Source: Bradyrhizobium sp. WBAH42
Lineage (GTDB): Bacteria > Pseudomonadota > Alphaproteobacteria > Rhizobiales > Xanthobacteraceae
Assembly: GCF_024585265.1 (NCBI RefSeq)
Contig: NZ_CP036533.1
Coordinates: 5,403,001 to 5,467,000, forward strand
DNA length: 64,000 bases
Direction: 5' to 3'
Shown here: piece after piece, positions 29,397 to 41,247 of the stretch
Numbering within the stretch: the stretch's first letter is position 1
How the letters are laid out: every line of letters starts with the position of its first letter
The notes under the pieces: model-generated
Databases searched by the model: none
What the model saw: only the letters and a program-made list of their open reading frames with translations
What the model was told of the DNA's origin: nothing
Program-made: the position numbers and the translations under genes

Positions 29397-30465
29397 ATGA
29401 GCCTGTTCGAGAGCGACAAATCCGCCGAGCGGACTCCGGTGTCACTGATCACCGGCTTTCTTGGCAGCGGCAAGACGACACTGCTCAACCGCCTGCTGCG
29501 CCATGACGCGATGAAGGACAGCGCCGTCGTCATCAACGAATATGGCGAGGTCAGCCTCGACCACCTGCTCGTGGAACGCGTCGACGGCGAAGTCGCCGTG
29601 CTTGCGAGTGGTTGTATTTGCTGCACTATTCGCAGCGATCTGGAAGAGACCCTGCGCGCGCTGCTGGTGCGCCGCGATCGTGGCGAGGTACCGCCGTTCC
29701 GCAGGATTTTGGTCGAGACAACGGGGTTGGCTGACCCCGCTCCCATTGCTCAGCTGCTGCTGAACAACCCTTTGGTCTCGCATTTTCTGCGGCTAGACAC
29801 CGTGGTGACGACCGTCGATGCAGTCAATGCAGCGCGACAGCTCGACCGCCAATACGACGGTGAAGCAGGTCGCGCTCGCCGACCGGCTGCTGATCACCAA
29901 ACGCGATTTGGTCAAGGACACTGACGCATTGGACTTGCGGCTTCGTCGGCTCAATCCTGGCGCCAGGATCGAGAGCGTGGTGCATGGCGAGGTCGATCCG
30001 GCCCAATTGTTCGGTGCTGCCCTCATTGATCCCGAAAAGAAGACAGCCGATATCGAGCGCTGGCTCAACGAGCAGGCGTTCGCCGACGTCGCCAAGGCGG
30101 CGCATGAGCGCGCCCATCATCACGGTGACGGTCACGCCCATCACGAGCATCACAGCCACGATGCATCGATCCTTAGCTTCATGATCGCATTCGACGATCC
30201 CCTTGACTGGATGGCCGTATCGCGCTGGCTCGCGCATCTGCGCGCCACCCGGGGAGAGGACCTCTTGCGGGTCAAGGGCATCTTGAATCTTCGCGATGAA
30301 GCGACGCCGATCGCGGTCCATGGCGTCCACCACGTCTTCCATCCGCCGGTGGCGCTTGCAAAATGGCCCGATGCCGACCGCCGTTCGCGCATCGTGTTCA
30401 TCACCCGTGGCATTACGCGCCACGAGGTGCTTGACCTCTGGCAGGAGGCCCACGCGGGCGCCTGA
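29397..30465 (+). pseudogene. CobW/P47K-family GTPase, frameshifted
   Basis: The N-terminal half, in one frame, has the P-loop GFLGSGKTTLL, the metal-binding GCICCTIR, and VETTGLADPAPIAQLLL. Family sequence stops making sense at about 29857, and the match resumes in the +1-shifted frame with VKQVALADRLLITKRDLV (the NKxD-like guanine motif), a His-rich loop (HHHGDGHAHHEHHSHD) and a normal C-terminal domain to TGA 30465. Restoring two bases near 29857-29860 would give one protein of about 355 residues. These GTPases insert or chaperone metals such as zinc or cobalt. Either a real inactivation or a sequencing error. Start ATG 29397, GAGG 6 nt upstream. Confidence 0.8.
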
Positions 30466-30522
30466 GCGCCACAAAGACCGCTCGCGCAGCTTTTTGAAAG
30501 GGCGCTTCTCCCGGACGCGCCC

Positions 30523-31734
30523 TCAGACGCGCGCGTCGGACGGTGCACGCTGCTTGAGCAGCCGCGCGCAGGCTAGGCCCAGCACCACCATGATCGCGGC
30601 GCTTGCGAGCAATGTCGGCACCTTGCCGCCATGCTGCAGCCCGAAGCCGTAGGCGAGCGGGCCCACCGTCTGCCCCATGAAGAAGAAGAACGAATGCAGC
30701 GACATCGCCGTCGCGCGCGCCCCGATCGACAGCTCGCTGGCGAACACCTGCAGGCAGCCATGGATCATGTAGAAGCCCCAGCCCATCGCCAGCATGCTGA
30801 CGAATTGCAGCTTCCAGCCGGGACCGAAGGCGAGCGCGCCGAGCTGCAACGCCACGAGGCTCGCGCCCGCGATCATCATGCCCTTGACGCCGAGCCGCGG
30901 CAGCATGCGCGAGACGGTGAGCGTGTAGAGCAACCCGCCGACCGCAAATCCCGCGATCACGATGCCCGCGATCGACAGCGATTTCTCGCCGAGATCGAAC
31001 AGGAACGCGGCGATGAAGGGAAACAAGCCGAACACGCAGCAGCCTTCGACGAACACGGCCGAATAGCTGTAGCGCGTGTTGGGATTGGAGAAGATCGTGC
31101 GGTAGCCCTGCCGCAACGTCCTGAAATCCGTCTTCGGCGGCGCCGTCAGCGCGGCCCCGCGAAATCCTGCCGCAACCGCCACGGCCGCGATCAGCCCGAG
31201 CGCGCCGAGGATCACCAGCACGCCGCGCCAGCCGATGAAATCGCCGATGATTCCGCTGGCGGACGAGCCGAGCAGATTGCCGGTCATCGAGCCCGCCATC
31301 GTGCGTCCGATCGCAACCTGCCGCTTGGCCGGCGCAACGAGATCAGCGGTGAGGCCGAGCGCGACAGGAAACACGCCGCCCGCGGCGATGCCGGCCAGGA
31401 TACGGCTTGCGAACAATCCAGAGAAGGAGGTGGCGAGCGCGCCGAGGATGCACGCAACGCCCAGCAGCGCCAGGCACGCCGTCATCAATCGCGCCTTGCC
31501 GAACAGGTCGGCGGCCGCTCCGATCGCCGGCTGAACCAGCGCGTAGATCAGGGCAAAGCCGGCCGCGATGCTGGCGGCCGTCGTGATGCTGATCGCGAAA
31601 TCATCCGCGACATGCGGCAGGACGGGATCGAGCGCGCGCGTCGACAGTGCGGCCGAGAAGCCGGCGAGCGCAATGATGTTGATCGCGGGCGGAAATTTCT
31701 GCTCGGACGACGGCCTGGTCACAGGCTGGTGCAT
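30523..31734 (-). CDS. MFS transporter, DHA1-like
   Basis: A 403-residue protein with about 12 hydrophobic segments. The loop 2-3 signature is GAAADLFGKARLM, and SRILAGIAAGGVFPVALGLTADLV and GFIGW-like IIGDFIGWRGVLVILGA fit drug:H+ antiporter-type MFS proteins (AraJ/YdhP-like). The start ATG 31734 overlaps the stop of kdsA (TGATG), so it is translated from the same message. The linkage to kdsA is unusual and gives no clear hint about the substrate; an efflux role is only a guess. Confidence 0.86.
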   Translation of the reverse strand: MHQPVTRPSSEQKFPPAINIIALAGFSAALSTRALDPVLPHVADDFAISITTAASIAAGFALIYALVQPAIGAAADLFGKARLMTACLALLGVACILGALATSFSGLFASRILAGIAAGGVFPVALGLTADLVAPAKRQVAIGRTMAGSMTGNLLGSSASGIIGDFIGWRGVLVILGALGLIAAVAVAAGFRGAALTAPPKTDFRTLRQGYRTIFSNPNTRYSYSAVFVEGCCVFGLFPFIAAFLFDLGEKSLSIAGIVIAGFAVGGLLYTLTVSRMLPRLGVKGMMIAGASLVALQLGALAFGPGWKLQFVSMLAMGWGFYMIHGCLQVFASELSIGARATAMSLHSFFFFMGQTVGPLAYGFGLQHGGKVPTLLASAAIMVVLGLACARLLKQRAPSDARV

Positions 31735-32597
31735 CAGCGCGTGGTGCTCTTCGACGGCGTCTTGGCCAGCGCATCGAACGCCATCAATCGCGCGACCAGC
31801 CCCTCGAACTCGCGCAGCGGCACCATGTTCGGGCCGTCCGAAGGCGCGCGATCGGGATCGGGATGGGTCTCGATGAAGACGCCGGCAACGCCGACCGCGA
31901 CAGCTGCACGCGCCAGCACCGGCACGAATTCGCGCTCGCCGCCCGAGGACGTCCCCTTCCCGCCCGGCTGCTGCACCGAATGGGTGGCGTCGAATATGAC
32001 GGGCGCGCCGGTGGTGCGCGCAAGGATCGGCAGCGCGCGCATGTCGGACACGAGCGTGTTGTAGCCGAACGAGGCGCCGCGCTCGGTGACGAGCACGTTC
32101 GGATTGTTCGCGCTCGTGATCTTGGTCACGACGTTGGCCATGTCCCAGGGCGCCAGGAACTGGCCCTTCTTGACGTTGACGACCTTGCCGGTCGCAGCCG
32201 CCGCCAGCAGCAGATCGGTCTGCCGGCACAGGAAGGCCGGAATTTGCAGGATGTCCACCGCCTGCGCCACCTCGGCACATTGCGTGGCTTCGTGCACGTC
32301 GGTCAGCACGGGCAAGCCGAGCGAGGATCGGATCTCCGCGAAGATCGGCAGCGACTGCGCAAGGCCCAGCCCGCGCGCCGCCGCCGCGCTGGTGCGGTTG
32401 GCCTTGTCGAACGAGGTCTTGTAGACGAGGCCGATGTTCAGCCGCGCCGCGATCTCCTTCAGCGCGGAGGCGACCTCCAGCGCATGTTCGCGGCTCTCCA
32501 GCTGGCAGGGTCCAGCAATGACCGAGATCGGCAGATCATTGCCGAATTTGATCCTGCCGATGGTGACGACCGGCGCCGCTGACGTCGAAGAGCTCAA
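31734..32597 (-). CDS. kdsA: 3-deoxy-8-phosphooctulonate synthase
   Basis: A 287-residue KDO-8-phosphate synthase that condenses PEP with arabinose 5-phosphate for lipopolysaccharide inner-core synthesis. Motifs: [72 protein letters not shown] and [12 protein letters not shown]. The start is assigned to TTG 32597 because GAGGG lies 7 nt upstream and the residues before it look non-coding. It overlaps the MFS gene by one base. Some bacteria carry kdsA beside pyrG and eno as here. Confidence 0.94.
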   Translation of the reverse strand: MSSSTSAAPVVTIGRIKFGNDLPISVIAGPCQLESREHALEVASALKEIAARLNIGLVYKTSFDKANRTSAAAARGLGLAQSLPIFAEIRSSLGLPVLTDVHEATQCAEVAQAVDILQIPAFLCRQTDLLLAAAATGKVVNVKKGQFLAPWDMANVVTKITSANNPNVLVTERGASFGYNTLVSDMRALPILARTTGAPVIFDATHSVQQPGGKGTSSGGEREFVPVLARAAVAVGVAGVFIETHPDPDRAPSDGPNMVPLREFEGLVARLMAFDALAKTPSKSTTR

Positions 32598-32717
32598 GGC
32601 AAATCCCTCGTTTCGGTGCGACCATAGCCGCCATGAGGGTCGGATCAACCCTCTTCCGCCCGGGCGGTCCGAATATCAGGGTTGCGCCAGGGTTCCCCCC
32701 AGCCGCGCTGGCGTTGG

Positions 32718-33044
32718 CTATTTCACCGCCGAGAAAGCGGTCGGCGCCAGGATCTGGCTGACGATATTGGCAACGATCTGCCCGTCGGATTCGCTCTCGG
32801 CGCGGGCCTTCATCCAGTCCGGATCGGTCATGAACGCGGCCCACTTCTTCTCGCGCTCGGCGAGGGAGCCCCAAGCGAGGAAATAGGTCAGCTCCTGGTT
32901 GGATTCACCGATCACAGTCGTGAAGAACCCCGCCTGCTTGATGCCGTGCTTCTCCCAGATCTTCAGCGTGGCAGCCTCGAACCGCTTGAGCAATGCCGGC
33001 AGGCGGCCGGGCAGGCAGCGATAGACGCGCATTTCGTAGATCAT
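32718..33044 (-). CDS. NIPSNAP family protein
   Basis: A 108-residue ferredoxin-like-fold protein. MIYEMRVYRCLPGRLPALLKRFE at the N-terminus, WGSLAEREKKWAAFMTDPDWMKARAESE in the middle and IVSQILAPTAFS at the end match bacterial NIPSNAP proteins. These are dimeric alpha/beta-barrel-like proteins with no established biochemical role. ATG 33044, preceded by GGAGG. It diverges from the TPR gene at 33257. Confidence 0.87.
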   Translation of the reverse strand: MIYEMRVYRCLPGRLPALLKRFEAATLKIWEKHGIKQAGFFTTVIGESNQELTYFLAWGSLAEREKKWAAFMTDPDWMKARAESESDGQIVANIVSQILAPTAFSAVK

Positions 33045-33256
33045 TCATGGTCCTCCCTGACAGGAGCGGCGGTTATACCCGCTGACCACAACTCTGTCTT
33101 GAGCCTCGCCCGGGCGCCCCTCATGGCGTTTCGTGCATAGCTCGATAGCAGGGGGCCGGCGCTCTTGATAATGTGCGCGCGGTCCTGGCGTATCAGCCGC
33201 CGACGGCCCGAGAGCAATCGGCGAAACGACCGAAGCGATCAAAGGAGGCAGAGGCA

Positions 33257-34915
33257 ATGACCTATTTTGATCTCGGACCGTACAGCCGCAAAATCACCAC
33301 GACTTCGCCTGATGCGCAGCTCTGGTTTGACCGAGGGCTCAACTGGGTGTTCGGATTCAACCACGGCGAGGCGATCAAATGTTTTCGCAAGGCGCTCGAG
33401 TTCGATAACAGCTGCGCCATGGCGCACTGGGGCATCGGCTACGCCGCGGGTCCCAACTACAACCTGCCCTGGGTCCGCTATGACGCACAAGGCCGTCAAT
33501 TGGCGCTCGCTGCATCATACGATGCGACGCAGGACGCACTCGCGCAGGCGGAAACGGCAAGCCCGGTCGAGCAAGCGCTGATCCGCGCCCTGTCTGCGCG
33601 CTATCCGCAGCGTGAAGCGATCGAGGACATGGCGCCGTGGGACAAGGCCTTCACGCGAGAGATGCGAAAGGTTTTCGCCACGTATCCCGACGATCTCGAG
33701 GTCCGAGCCATCTTTGCCGAATCGATCATGAACGAAACGCCGTGGCTGATGTGGGACCTTGAGTCTGGAGAACCCACCAAGGGCGCCGGCACCGAGGAAT
33801 GCAGGGCCGTGCTCGAACAAGCTTTCGATCGATGGCCGGCTGCGTGGAATCATCCGGGACTGCTTCATCTCTACGTCCATCTCATGGAGATGTCGCCCTT
33901 CCCGCAACGGGCGATGCGGGCTGGCGACCGGCTGCGCGCGATCGTCCCCGATAGCGGCCATCTGATCCACATGCCGACGCATCTCGACGTGCTGTGCGGG
34001 CAATACAACGACGTCCTGCTCTACAATCAGAAGGCGCTGACGACCGACCGCAGGTTCCTCGCTTATTCGGACGATCCGGGTGTCTACCTGGTCTATGTCA
34101 TCCACAACTTCCACTTTGCCATCTACGGCGCGATGTTCCTGGGTCAATACGCCCCCGCTATCGCAGCGGCCGAGGAACTCATTGCCACCGTGCCCGAGCC
34201 AGTGCTGCGCATTCAATCGCCCCCCATGGCGGACTTCCTGGAAGGCTATTTGACGATGAAGCAGCACGTTCTCGTGCGTTTCGGCAAATGGCACGACATC
34301 ATTGCCCAACAGCTGCCGGAGGATCGCGAGCTATACTGCTCGGTGACGGCGATGATCCACTACGCCAAGGCGGTGGCTCATTCGGCGCTTGGCCACGTCA
34401 CTGAGGCCGAAACTGAGAAAGCGTTGTTCGCACAGGCGAAGACGCGCGTGCCGGAGAGCCGGCTCGTGCACAACAACAATGTCGTCGCCCTGCTCGGCGT
34501 GGCCGAAGCCATGTTGAATGGCGAACTGGAATATCGCAAAGCCAACTACGACTTTGCGTTCGCTGAGCTGCGCAGATCGGTCGCGCTCAGCGACGCCCTG
34601 CCCTATGACGAGCCGTGGGGATGGATGCAGCCACCGCGTCACGCACTCGGCGCGCTGCTCCTGGAGCAGGGACGGATCGAGGAAGCCGAAGCGGTGTACC
34701 GTTCCGATCTCGGCCTCGATGGAAAGCTGAGCCGGGCCTGCCAGCATCCCGATAATCTGTGGTCGCTTCACGGCTTGCACGAATGTCTCATGCGGCGTGG
34801 CGACAAGGCCGAGAGGCCGCTGATCAAGCAGCGACTTGACCTCGCCCAGTCGCGGGCGGAGGTGCCGATCAAGGCATCTTGCTTCTGCCGCAGGATGGAC
34901 ATCGCGGCCGCGTAG
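33257..34915 (+). CDS. TPR-repeat protein, TTC38-like
   Basis: A 552-residue protein made of helical tetratricopeptide-like repeats. The region GLNWVFGFNHGEAIKCFRKALEFDNSCAMAHWGIGYAAGPNYN near the start is characteristic; the repeats continue to HGLHECLMRRG near the end. The overall look is that of the TTC38 family, found in bacteria and animals with no known activity. No signal peptide. ATG 33257 lies 8 nt after AGGAGG. It stands alone on the plus strand, convergent with pyrG. Confidence 0.82.
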   Translation: MTYFDLGPYSRKITTTSPDAQLWFDRGLNWVFGFNHGEAIKCFRKALEFDNSCAMAHWGIGYAAGPNYNLPWVRYDAQGRQLALAASYDATQDALAQAETASPVEQALIRALSARYPQREAIEDMAPWDKAFTREMRKVFATYPDDLEVRAIFAESIMNETPWLMWDLESGEPTKGAGTEECRAVLEQAFDRWPAAWNHPGLLHLYVHLMEMSPFPQRAMRAGDRLRAIVPDSGHLIHMPTHLDVLCGQYNDVLLYNQKALTTDRRFLAYSDDPGVYLVYVIHNFHFAIYGAMFLGQYAPAIAAAEELIATVPEPVLRIQSPPMADFLEGYLTMKQHVLVRFGKWHDIIAQQLPEDRELYCSVTAMIHYAKAVAHSALGHVTEAETEKALFAQAKTRVPESRLVHNNNVVALLGVAEAMLNGELEYRKANYDFAFAELRRSVALSDALPYDEPWGWMQPPRHALGALLLEQGRIEEAEAVYRSDLGLDGKLSRACQHPDNLWSLHGLHECLMRRGDKAERPLIKQRLDLAQSRAEVPIKASCFCRRMDIAAA

Positions 34916-34949
34916 CCGGACGTGACTTCGTCAGGGAAGACCGAGCCGG

Positions 34950-36593
<1,644 letters not shown>

Positions 36594-36747
36594 CTAATCC
36601 CTCGAATTCGATTCGCCAAAGCGATTCGTATTCCGCCCCAAAGATTTTGCGGGCCTGTGGGTGATCCAGAACTGAGAGTGGTGACAGTGCCTTGATGGGG
36701 ATTGTTGATGCAGGACGGTAGCCATCGCCCTGCATGGCCCCCCTGCT

Positions 36748-37131
36748 TTATTGCGAGCGTGGCACCTGAGGACCGGTCGGAGCCGGTGCTTGCTGCTGCT
36801 CGTCGGCCTTCTTCAGCGAATCCAGGATGCCGCCCGAGGTCGGCGGCGCGATCGGCGATCCGCCGGCCGGCTGGGTCTGCGCGGGCTGGCCGATGATCGA
36901 CGACGGCTTGCGGTCGTAACCGGCATACCAGGACAGGAACAGGCTGGTGAGAAAGAAGCCGACCGCCAGGATCGCCGTGGTCCGAGTCAGCAGGTTCGCC
37001 GTGCCGCGGCTGGACATGAAGCCCGCGCCGCCGCCCATGCCGAGCCCGCCGCCTTCCGACTTCTGGAGCAGGACGGCACCGATCATGACGGCGACGATCA
37101 TGAGGTGGATGACGATGACAACGGTCTGCAT
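36748..37131 (-). CDS. secG: preprotein translocase subunit SecG
   Basis: A 127-residue protein with two membrane helices (about 1-20 and 52-72) joined by the Gly-rich cytosolic loop QKSEGGGLGMGGGAGFMSSRGTANLLTRTT, the SecG signature. It assists SecYE in protein export. The Pro/Gln/Ala-rich C-terminal extension after residue 75 is longer than in E. coli SecG but usual in Rhizobiales. It lies between tpiA and pyrG, the common order. Confidence 0.93.
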   Translation of the reverse strand: MQTVVIVIHLMIVAVMIGAVLLQKSEGGGLGMGGGAGFMSSRGTANLLTRTTAILAVGFFLTSLFLSWYAGYDRKPSSIIGQPAQTQPAGGSPIAPPTSGGILDSLKKADEQQQAPAPTGPQVPRSQ

Positions 37132-37276
37132 GATATCCTTCCGTCACAAGCGGGCGGCGCCTGACGGCGGCCGATCGCGCTTCGCGGGTTTTCCTGAAGT
37201 TGCGCGGTGTTACACGATCGGACGTGGCAATGCCACCCCCGATCGGGCCCGGACCCACGGTTCGGGTTGGCAGCGC

Positions 37277-38035
37277 TTAGTTAGGACAGCCCTTGGCTAT
37301 GGCAAGGAAATCGGCCGCTTTCAGGCTGGCGCCGCCGACCAGGGCACCGTTGACGTTTTTCACCGCCATCAGCTCGGCTGCGTTCGAGGGCTTGACCGAG
37401 CCGCCGTAGAGAATCCGCATCCCGGCCCCCTCGCCCTTGAACCTGGAGATCAGGAGCTCCCGGATAAAGCCATGAATCTGCTCGACATCCTGGGCCGTGG
37501 GGGTCAGGCCCGTGCCGATCGCCCAGACCGGCTCATAGGCCACGACCAGATTGGCGGCGGTGGAGGCATCTGGGAGCGAGCCCTGGAGCTGGCCGCGCAG
37601 GATGTCCAGGGTCTGACCCGCATCGCGCTGGCCCTGCGTTTCGCCGATGCAGACGATCGCAATGGCCTCGGCGCGCCAGGCCGCCTCGGCCTTCTGCCGG
37701 ATCAGCGCATCGCCCTCGCCGTGGTCGGCGCGGCGCTCGGAATGCCCGACAATAACGGCCGTTGCGCCTGCATCCACGAGCATTTCGGCAGCGATATCGC
37801 CGGTATGGGCGCCGGAGGCCTTGGGATGGCAGTCCTGGGCCCCGACCGCAACCTTCTTGCCGCGCGCCTTCTCGGCAAACGCCACAATCAGGGTCGCCGG
37901 CGGGCAGACCAGCAGGTCGGCCTTGCCAGCCACGTCTGCCGCGCCGTTGAGCATGGCGTCGAATTCGGCAGCCTGGGCCTTCAGGCCGTTCATTTTCCAG
38001 TTGCCGGCGATCAGCGGTCGGATGGCGTCGGTCAT
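37277..38035 (-). CDS. tpiA: triosephosphate isomerase
   Basis: A 252-residue (beta/alpha)8 enzyme interconverting dihydroxyacetone phosphate and glyceraldehyde 3-phosphate. Active-site residues: Lys in AGNWKMNG, His in VGHSERR, Glu in [11 protein letters not shown], and the phosphate loop [15 protein letters not shown] 38035; length normal. It is upstream of secG with 145 bp between them, and diverges from the foldase gene. Confidence 0.97.
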   Translation of the reverse strand: MTDAIRPLIAGNWKMNGLKAQAAEFDAMLNGAADVAGKADLLVCPPATLIVAFAEKARGKKVAVGAQDCHPKASGAHTGDIAAEMLVDAGATAVIVGHSERRADHGEGDALIRQKAEAAWRAEAIAIVCIGETQGQRDAGQTLDILRGQLQGSLPDASTAANLVVAYEPVWAIGTGLTPTAQDVEQIHGFIRELLISRFKGEGAGMRILYGGSVKPSNAAELMAVKNVNGALVGGASLKAADFLAIAKGCPN

Positions 38036-38108
38036 GTCAGTTTCCAGCGATACGGGGTTTGTTCATGCGCTAGCAGAGGACCTGCCGCAGTTCCAGATTC
38101 TTGTTTTG

Positions 38109-38155
38109 ACGCGTTTTCGTGGCGCGAACCGGGCTCCGCTTCGCTTGAAAACGCT
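38109..38155. repeat. dispersed palindromic repeat, third type
   Basis: An imperfect inverted repeat from acgcgttttcgtggcgcgaa to ttcgcttgaaaacgct. I recall this motif (gcgttttc ... gaaaacgc around a ccgg-rich centre) as frequent in Bradyrhizobium intergenic DNA. It lies in the 277-bp divergent region between tpiA and the foldase gene. Confidence 0.65.
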
Positions 38156-38312
38156 TTGGGACTCTTAACCGCAGCTTCTCGCCGTCGCATGAGGCGAGGT
38201 TGCGGGGGGAAAGCCGCCACTTTATGATGATCTATCAATTTGGTGACGCGCTTTTGCGGAATCTGCATTAAGACGCGCTCCGTTCCCCTCCTGACCAAAC
38301 AAGTTGGACCAA

Positions 38313-40211
38313 ATGCTCCGAGGAATGCGTAAGGCCTCATCGAACTGGCTCGGCAAGACCATTATGGCCGTGGTGATGGGCGTGTTGATCGTCAGCTTCG
38401 GCATTTGGGGCATCGCCGACATCTTCAAGGGCTTCGGGCAGTCCACGGTGGCCAAGATCGGCCGCACCGAGATTTCGCTCAACGAGTTCCGCCAGATCTA
38501 CACCGACCGCCTGCAGCAGATCAGCCGCCAGTTCGGCCGCCCGCTGACGCCCGACCAGGCGCGCGCCTTCGGCCTGGATCGCCAAGTGTTGCAGCAGACC
38601 ATTGCCGAGGCCGCCCTCGACGAAGAGGCGCGCCGGCTCGGACTTGGCCAGTCCGACGAGCAGATCCGCCAGCTCATCATGAACGATCCCAACTTCAAGG
38701 GCGTCGGCGGCAATTTCGACGCGAACCGCTTCCAGGCCTTGATCCGCAACTTCGGCTACACCGAACAGCGCTATGTCGCCGAGCAGCGCAAGGTGTCACT
38801 GCGCCGGCAGATCACCGGCACGGTCGGTGCCGGCCTCGAGCCGCCCAAGGCCATGATCGACGTGTTGACGCGGTTCCAGAACGAGCAGCGCGCCATTGAA
38901 TTCGTCAAGCTCGATGCCGCGCAGGCCGGCACCATCGAGGCGCCCTCGCCCGAAGCCCTCGCGACCTATTTCGAGGACCACAAGGTCCAGTTCCGCGCGC
39001 CCGAATATCGCAAGATCGCCTTCGTCGTGATCTCGCCGGAAGAAATCGGCAAATGGACCGAGGTCTCCGATGAGGACGCCAAGAAGATGTTCGAGCAGCG
39101 CAAGGACCGGCTCGGCACGCCGGAGAAGCGCCAGATCCACCAGATCGTGTTTCCCAACGAGGCCGAGGCCAAGGCGGCACGCGAGCGCCTCGCCGGCGGA
39201 ATGTCGTTCGAGGATCTCGGCAAGGAGCGCGGGCTGAGCGCTTCCGACGTCGATCTCGGACTGGTGGCCAAGTCGACGCTCGATCCTGCGGTCGGGACTG
39301 CTGCCTTCGCGCTTCCGGCCGGTGAGATCAGCCAGCCGATTCAGGGCGCCCTCGGCACCTCGATCGTCAAGGTCGACAAGATCGAGCCGGGCAACGAGGC
39401 CGATTACGCCAAGCTCGCCGGCGACATCAAGCGCGAGATCGCGACTGAGCGCGCGCGGCTCAAGGTCGCCGATCTCCGCGACAAGATGGAAGACGAGCGC
39501 GGCGGCGGCTCCAGCGTCATCGACGCGGCGCAGAAGCTCGGCCTCACTGCCGTGACCATCGAAGCCGTCGACCGCTCCGGCCGCGCCCCGAACGGCCAGC
39601 CGATCGCCAACATCCCGCAAGGCCTCGACGTGGTGTCGCAGGCCTTCAACACCGACGTCGGCGTCGACAACGACGCGATCTCGTTCAAGGGTGGTTATGT
39701 CTGGTACGACGTGCTCGCCATCACGCCCTCGCGCGACCGCAATCTCGACGAGGTCCGCGACCAGGTCGAGGCGCGCTGGCGCCAGGACCAGATCGCGACC
39801 AAGCTGAAGGCCAAGGCGACCGAGATGGTGCAGAAGCTCGAAGCGGGCGGCAAGCTCGCCGACGAGGCCGCCGCGATCGGCGCCAAGGTCGAGACCGCGA
39901 CCGGCTTCAAGCGCGACGACTCGCCCTCCGGCGTGCCCGGCACCGTCGTGGCGGCGGCCTTCCGCACCGCCAAGGATGGCATCGGACAGACGGCCGTGAG
40001 CGGCGGCAGCGAGATGATCGTCTTTCGCGTCACCGAGATCATCGATCCCGCGGTCGACTTGGCCTCGGACGCGGTCAAGAAGCTGAAGGAGAGCCTCGAC
40101 CGCGCTCAGACCGAGGAGCAGGTCGCTTCCTACGTCAACAAGCTTGAAACCGACATCGGGACCACCATTAATCAGGCCGCCTTCGCGCAGGTGACCGGCG
40201 CGAACCAGTGA
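38313..40211 (+). CDS. PpiD/SurA-like periplasmic peptidylprolyl isomerase
   Basis: A 632-residue membrane-anchored foldase. One N-terminal helix (about 16-36, TIMAVVMGVLIVSFGIWGIADIF) anchors it, followed by a SurA_N-type chaperone region (VAKIGRTEISLNEFRQIY..). The parvulin domain starts near residue 265 (EKRQIHQIVFPNEAEAKAARERLAGGMSFEDLGKERGLSASDVDLGLV, FALPAGEISQPIQGALGTSIVKV), and a second helical segment follows. It likely helps envelope proteins fold after Sec export. The start is ATG 38313; a TTG at 38304 is possible. trpD follows after 14 nt. Confidence 0.88.
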   Translation: MLRGMRKASSNWLGKTIMAVVMGVLIVSFGIWGIADIFKGFGQSTVAKIGRTEISLNEFRQIYTDRLQQISRQFGRPLTPDQARAFGLDRQVLQQTIAEAALDEEARRLGLGQSDEQIRQLIMNDPNFKGVGGNFDANRFQALIRNFGYTEQRYVAEQRKVSLRRQITGTVGAGLEPPKAMIDVLTRFQNEQRAIEFVKLDAAQAGTIEAPSPEALATYFEDHKVQFRAPEYRKIAFVVISPEEIGKWTEVSDEDAKKMFEQRKDRLGTPEKRQIHQIVFPNEAEAKAARERLAGGMSFEDLGKERGLSASDVDLGLVAKSTLDPAVGTAAFALPAGEISQPIQGALGTSIVKVDKIEPGNEADYAKLAGDIKREIATERARLKVADLRDKMEDERGGGSSVIDAAQKLGLTAVTIEAVDRSGRAPNGQPIANIPQGLDVVSQAFNTDVGVDNDAISFKGGYVWYDVLAITPSRDRNLDEVRDQVEARWRQDQIATKLKAKATEMVQKLEAGGKLADEAAAIGAKVETATGFKRDDSPSGVPGTVVAAAFRTAKDGIGQTAVSGGSEMIVFRVTEIIDPAVDLASDAVKKLKESLDRAQTEEQVASYVNKLETDIGTTINQAAFAQVTGANQ

Positions 40212-40225
40212 GTTGAAAGCACGCG

Positions 40226-41239
40226 ATGGACGACCTGAAATCTATCATTGGAAAAGTGGCGACCGGCGCCAGCCTGTCGCGTGACGAAGCCGCTTCCGCC
40301 TTCGATGCCATGATGAGCGGCGAGGCCACACCCTCGCAGATGGGCGGGCTTCTGATGGCGCTGCGGGTGCGCGGCGAGACCGTGGACGAGATCACCGGCG
40401 CGGTCGCGGCGATGCGCTCGAAGATGCTGACCGTGCAGGCGCCGCCCGAGGCGGTCGACATCGTCGGCACAGGCGGCGACGGCTCCGGCTCGGTCAACGT
40501 CTCGACCTGCGCCTCCTTCATCGTCTCGGGCGCCGGCGTGCCGGTGGCCAAGCACGGCAACCGCGCGCTGTCGTCGCGCTCGGGCGCCGCCGACGTGCTG
40601 GCCTCGCTCGGGGTGAAGATCGATCTCAAGCCGGGGCAGGTCGGCCGCTGCGTGCGCGAATGCGGCATCGGCTTCATGTTCGCCCCCGCCCACCATCCCG
40701 CCATGAAGAACGTCGGCCCGACCCGCGTCGAGCTTGCCACGCGTACGATCTTCAACCTGCTCGGCCCCCTGTCCAACCCGGCCGGCGTGAAGCGGCAGAT
40801 GGTCGGCGTGTTCTCACGGCAATGGGTGCAGCCGCTGGCGCAGGTGCTCAAGAACCTCGGCTCCGACTCCGCCTGGGTGGTGCACGGCTCCGACGGACTT
40901 GACGAGATCACCCTCACCGGTCCGACCTTCGTCTCCGCGCTCCACAACGGCGAAATCCGGAATTTCGAGGTGACGCCGGAGGAAGCCGGGCTCCCGCGTT
41001 GCGAGGCCGGTGCGCTCAAAGGCGGTGACGCCGACGCCAATGCGATCGCGTTGCAGAGCGTGCTCGACGGCAAGCAGAGCCCCTATCGTGACGTGGCGCT
41101 GATCAACGCCGCCGCCGCGCTGGTCGTGGCCGGCCGCGCCAAGGACCTCAAGGAAGGCGTCGCGATCGGCGTCCGCTCGATCGACAGCGGCGCGGCCAAC
41201 GCGAAGCTGAAGCACCTGGTCGCGGTCTCCAACAGCTGA
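40226..41239 (+). CDS. trpD: anthranilate phosphoribosyltransferase
   Basis: A 337-residue enzyme joining anthranilate to PRPP in tryptophan synthesis. The PRPP motif [14 protein letters not shown], then [18 protein letters not shown] with GVKIDL, the Lys/Arg region [36 protein letters not shown], and [11 protein letters not shown] are all present. It sits 14 nt after the foldase gene and 8 nt before trpC, as part of the foldase-trpD-trpC-moaC transcript. Confidence 0.97.
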   Translation: MDDLKSIIGKVATGASLSRDEAASAFDAMMSGEATPSQMGGLLMALRVRGETVDEITGAVAAMRSKMLTVQAPPEAVDIVGTGGDGSGSVNVSTCASFIVSGAGVPVAKHGNRALSSRSGAADVLASLGVKIDLKPGQVGRCVRECGIGFMFAPAHHPAMKNVGPTRVELATRTIFNLLGPLSNPAGVKRQMVGVFSRQWVQPLAQVLKNLGSDSAWVVHGSDGLDEITLTGPTFVSALHNGEIRNFEVTPEEAGLPRCEAGALKGGDADANAIALQSVLDGKQSPYRDVALINAAAALVVAGRAKDLKEGVAIGVRSIDSGAANAKLKHLVAVSNS

Positions 41240-41247
41240 ACTCCCGC

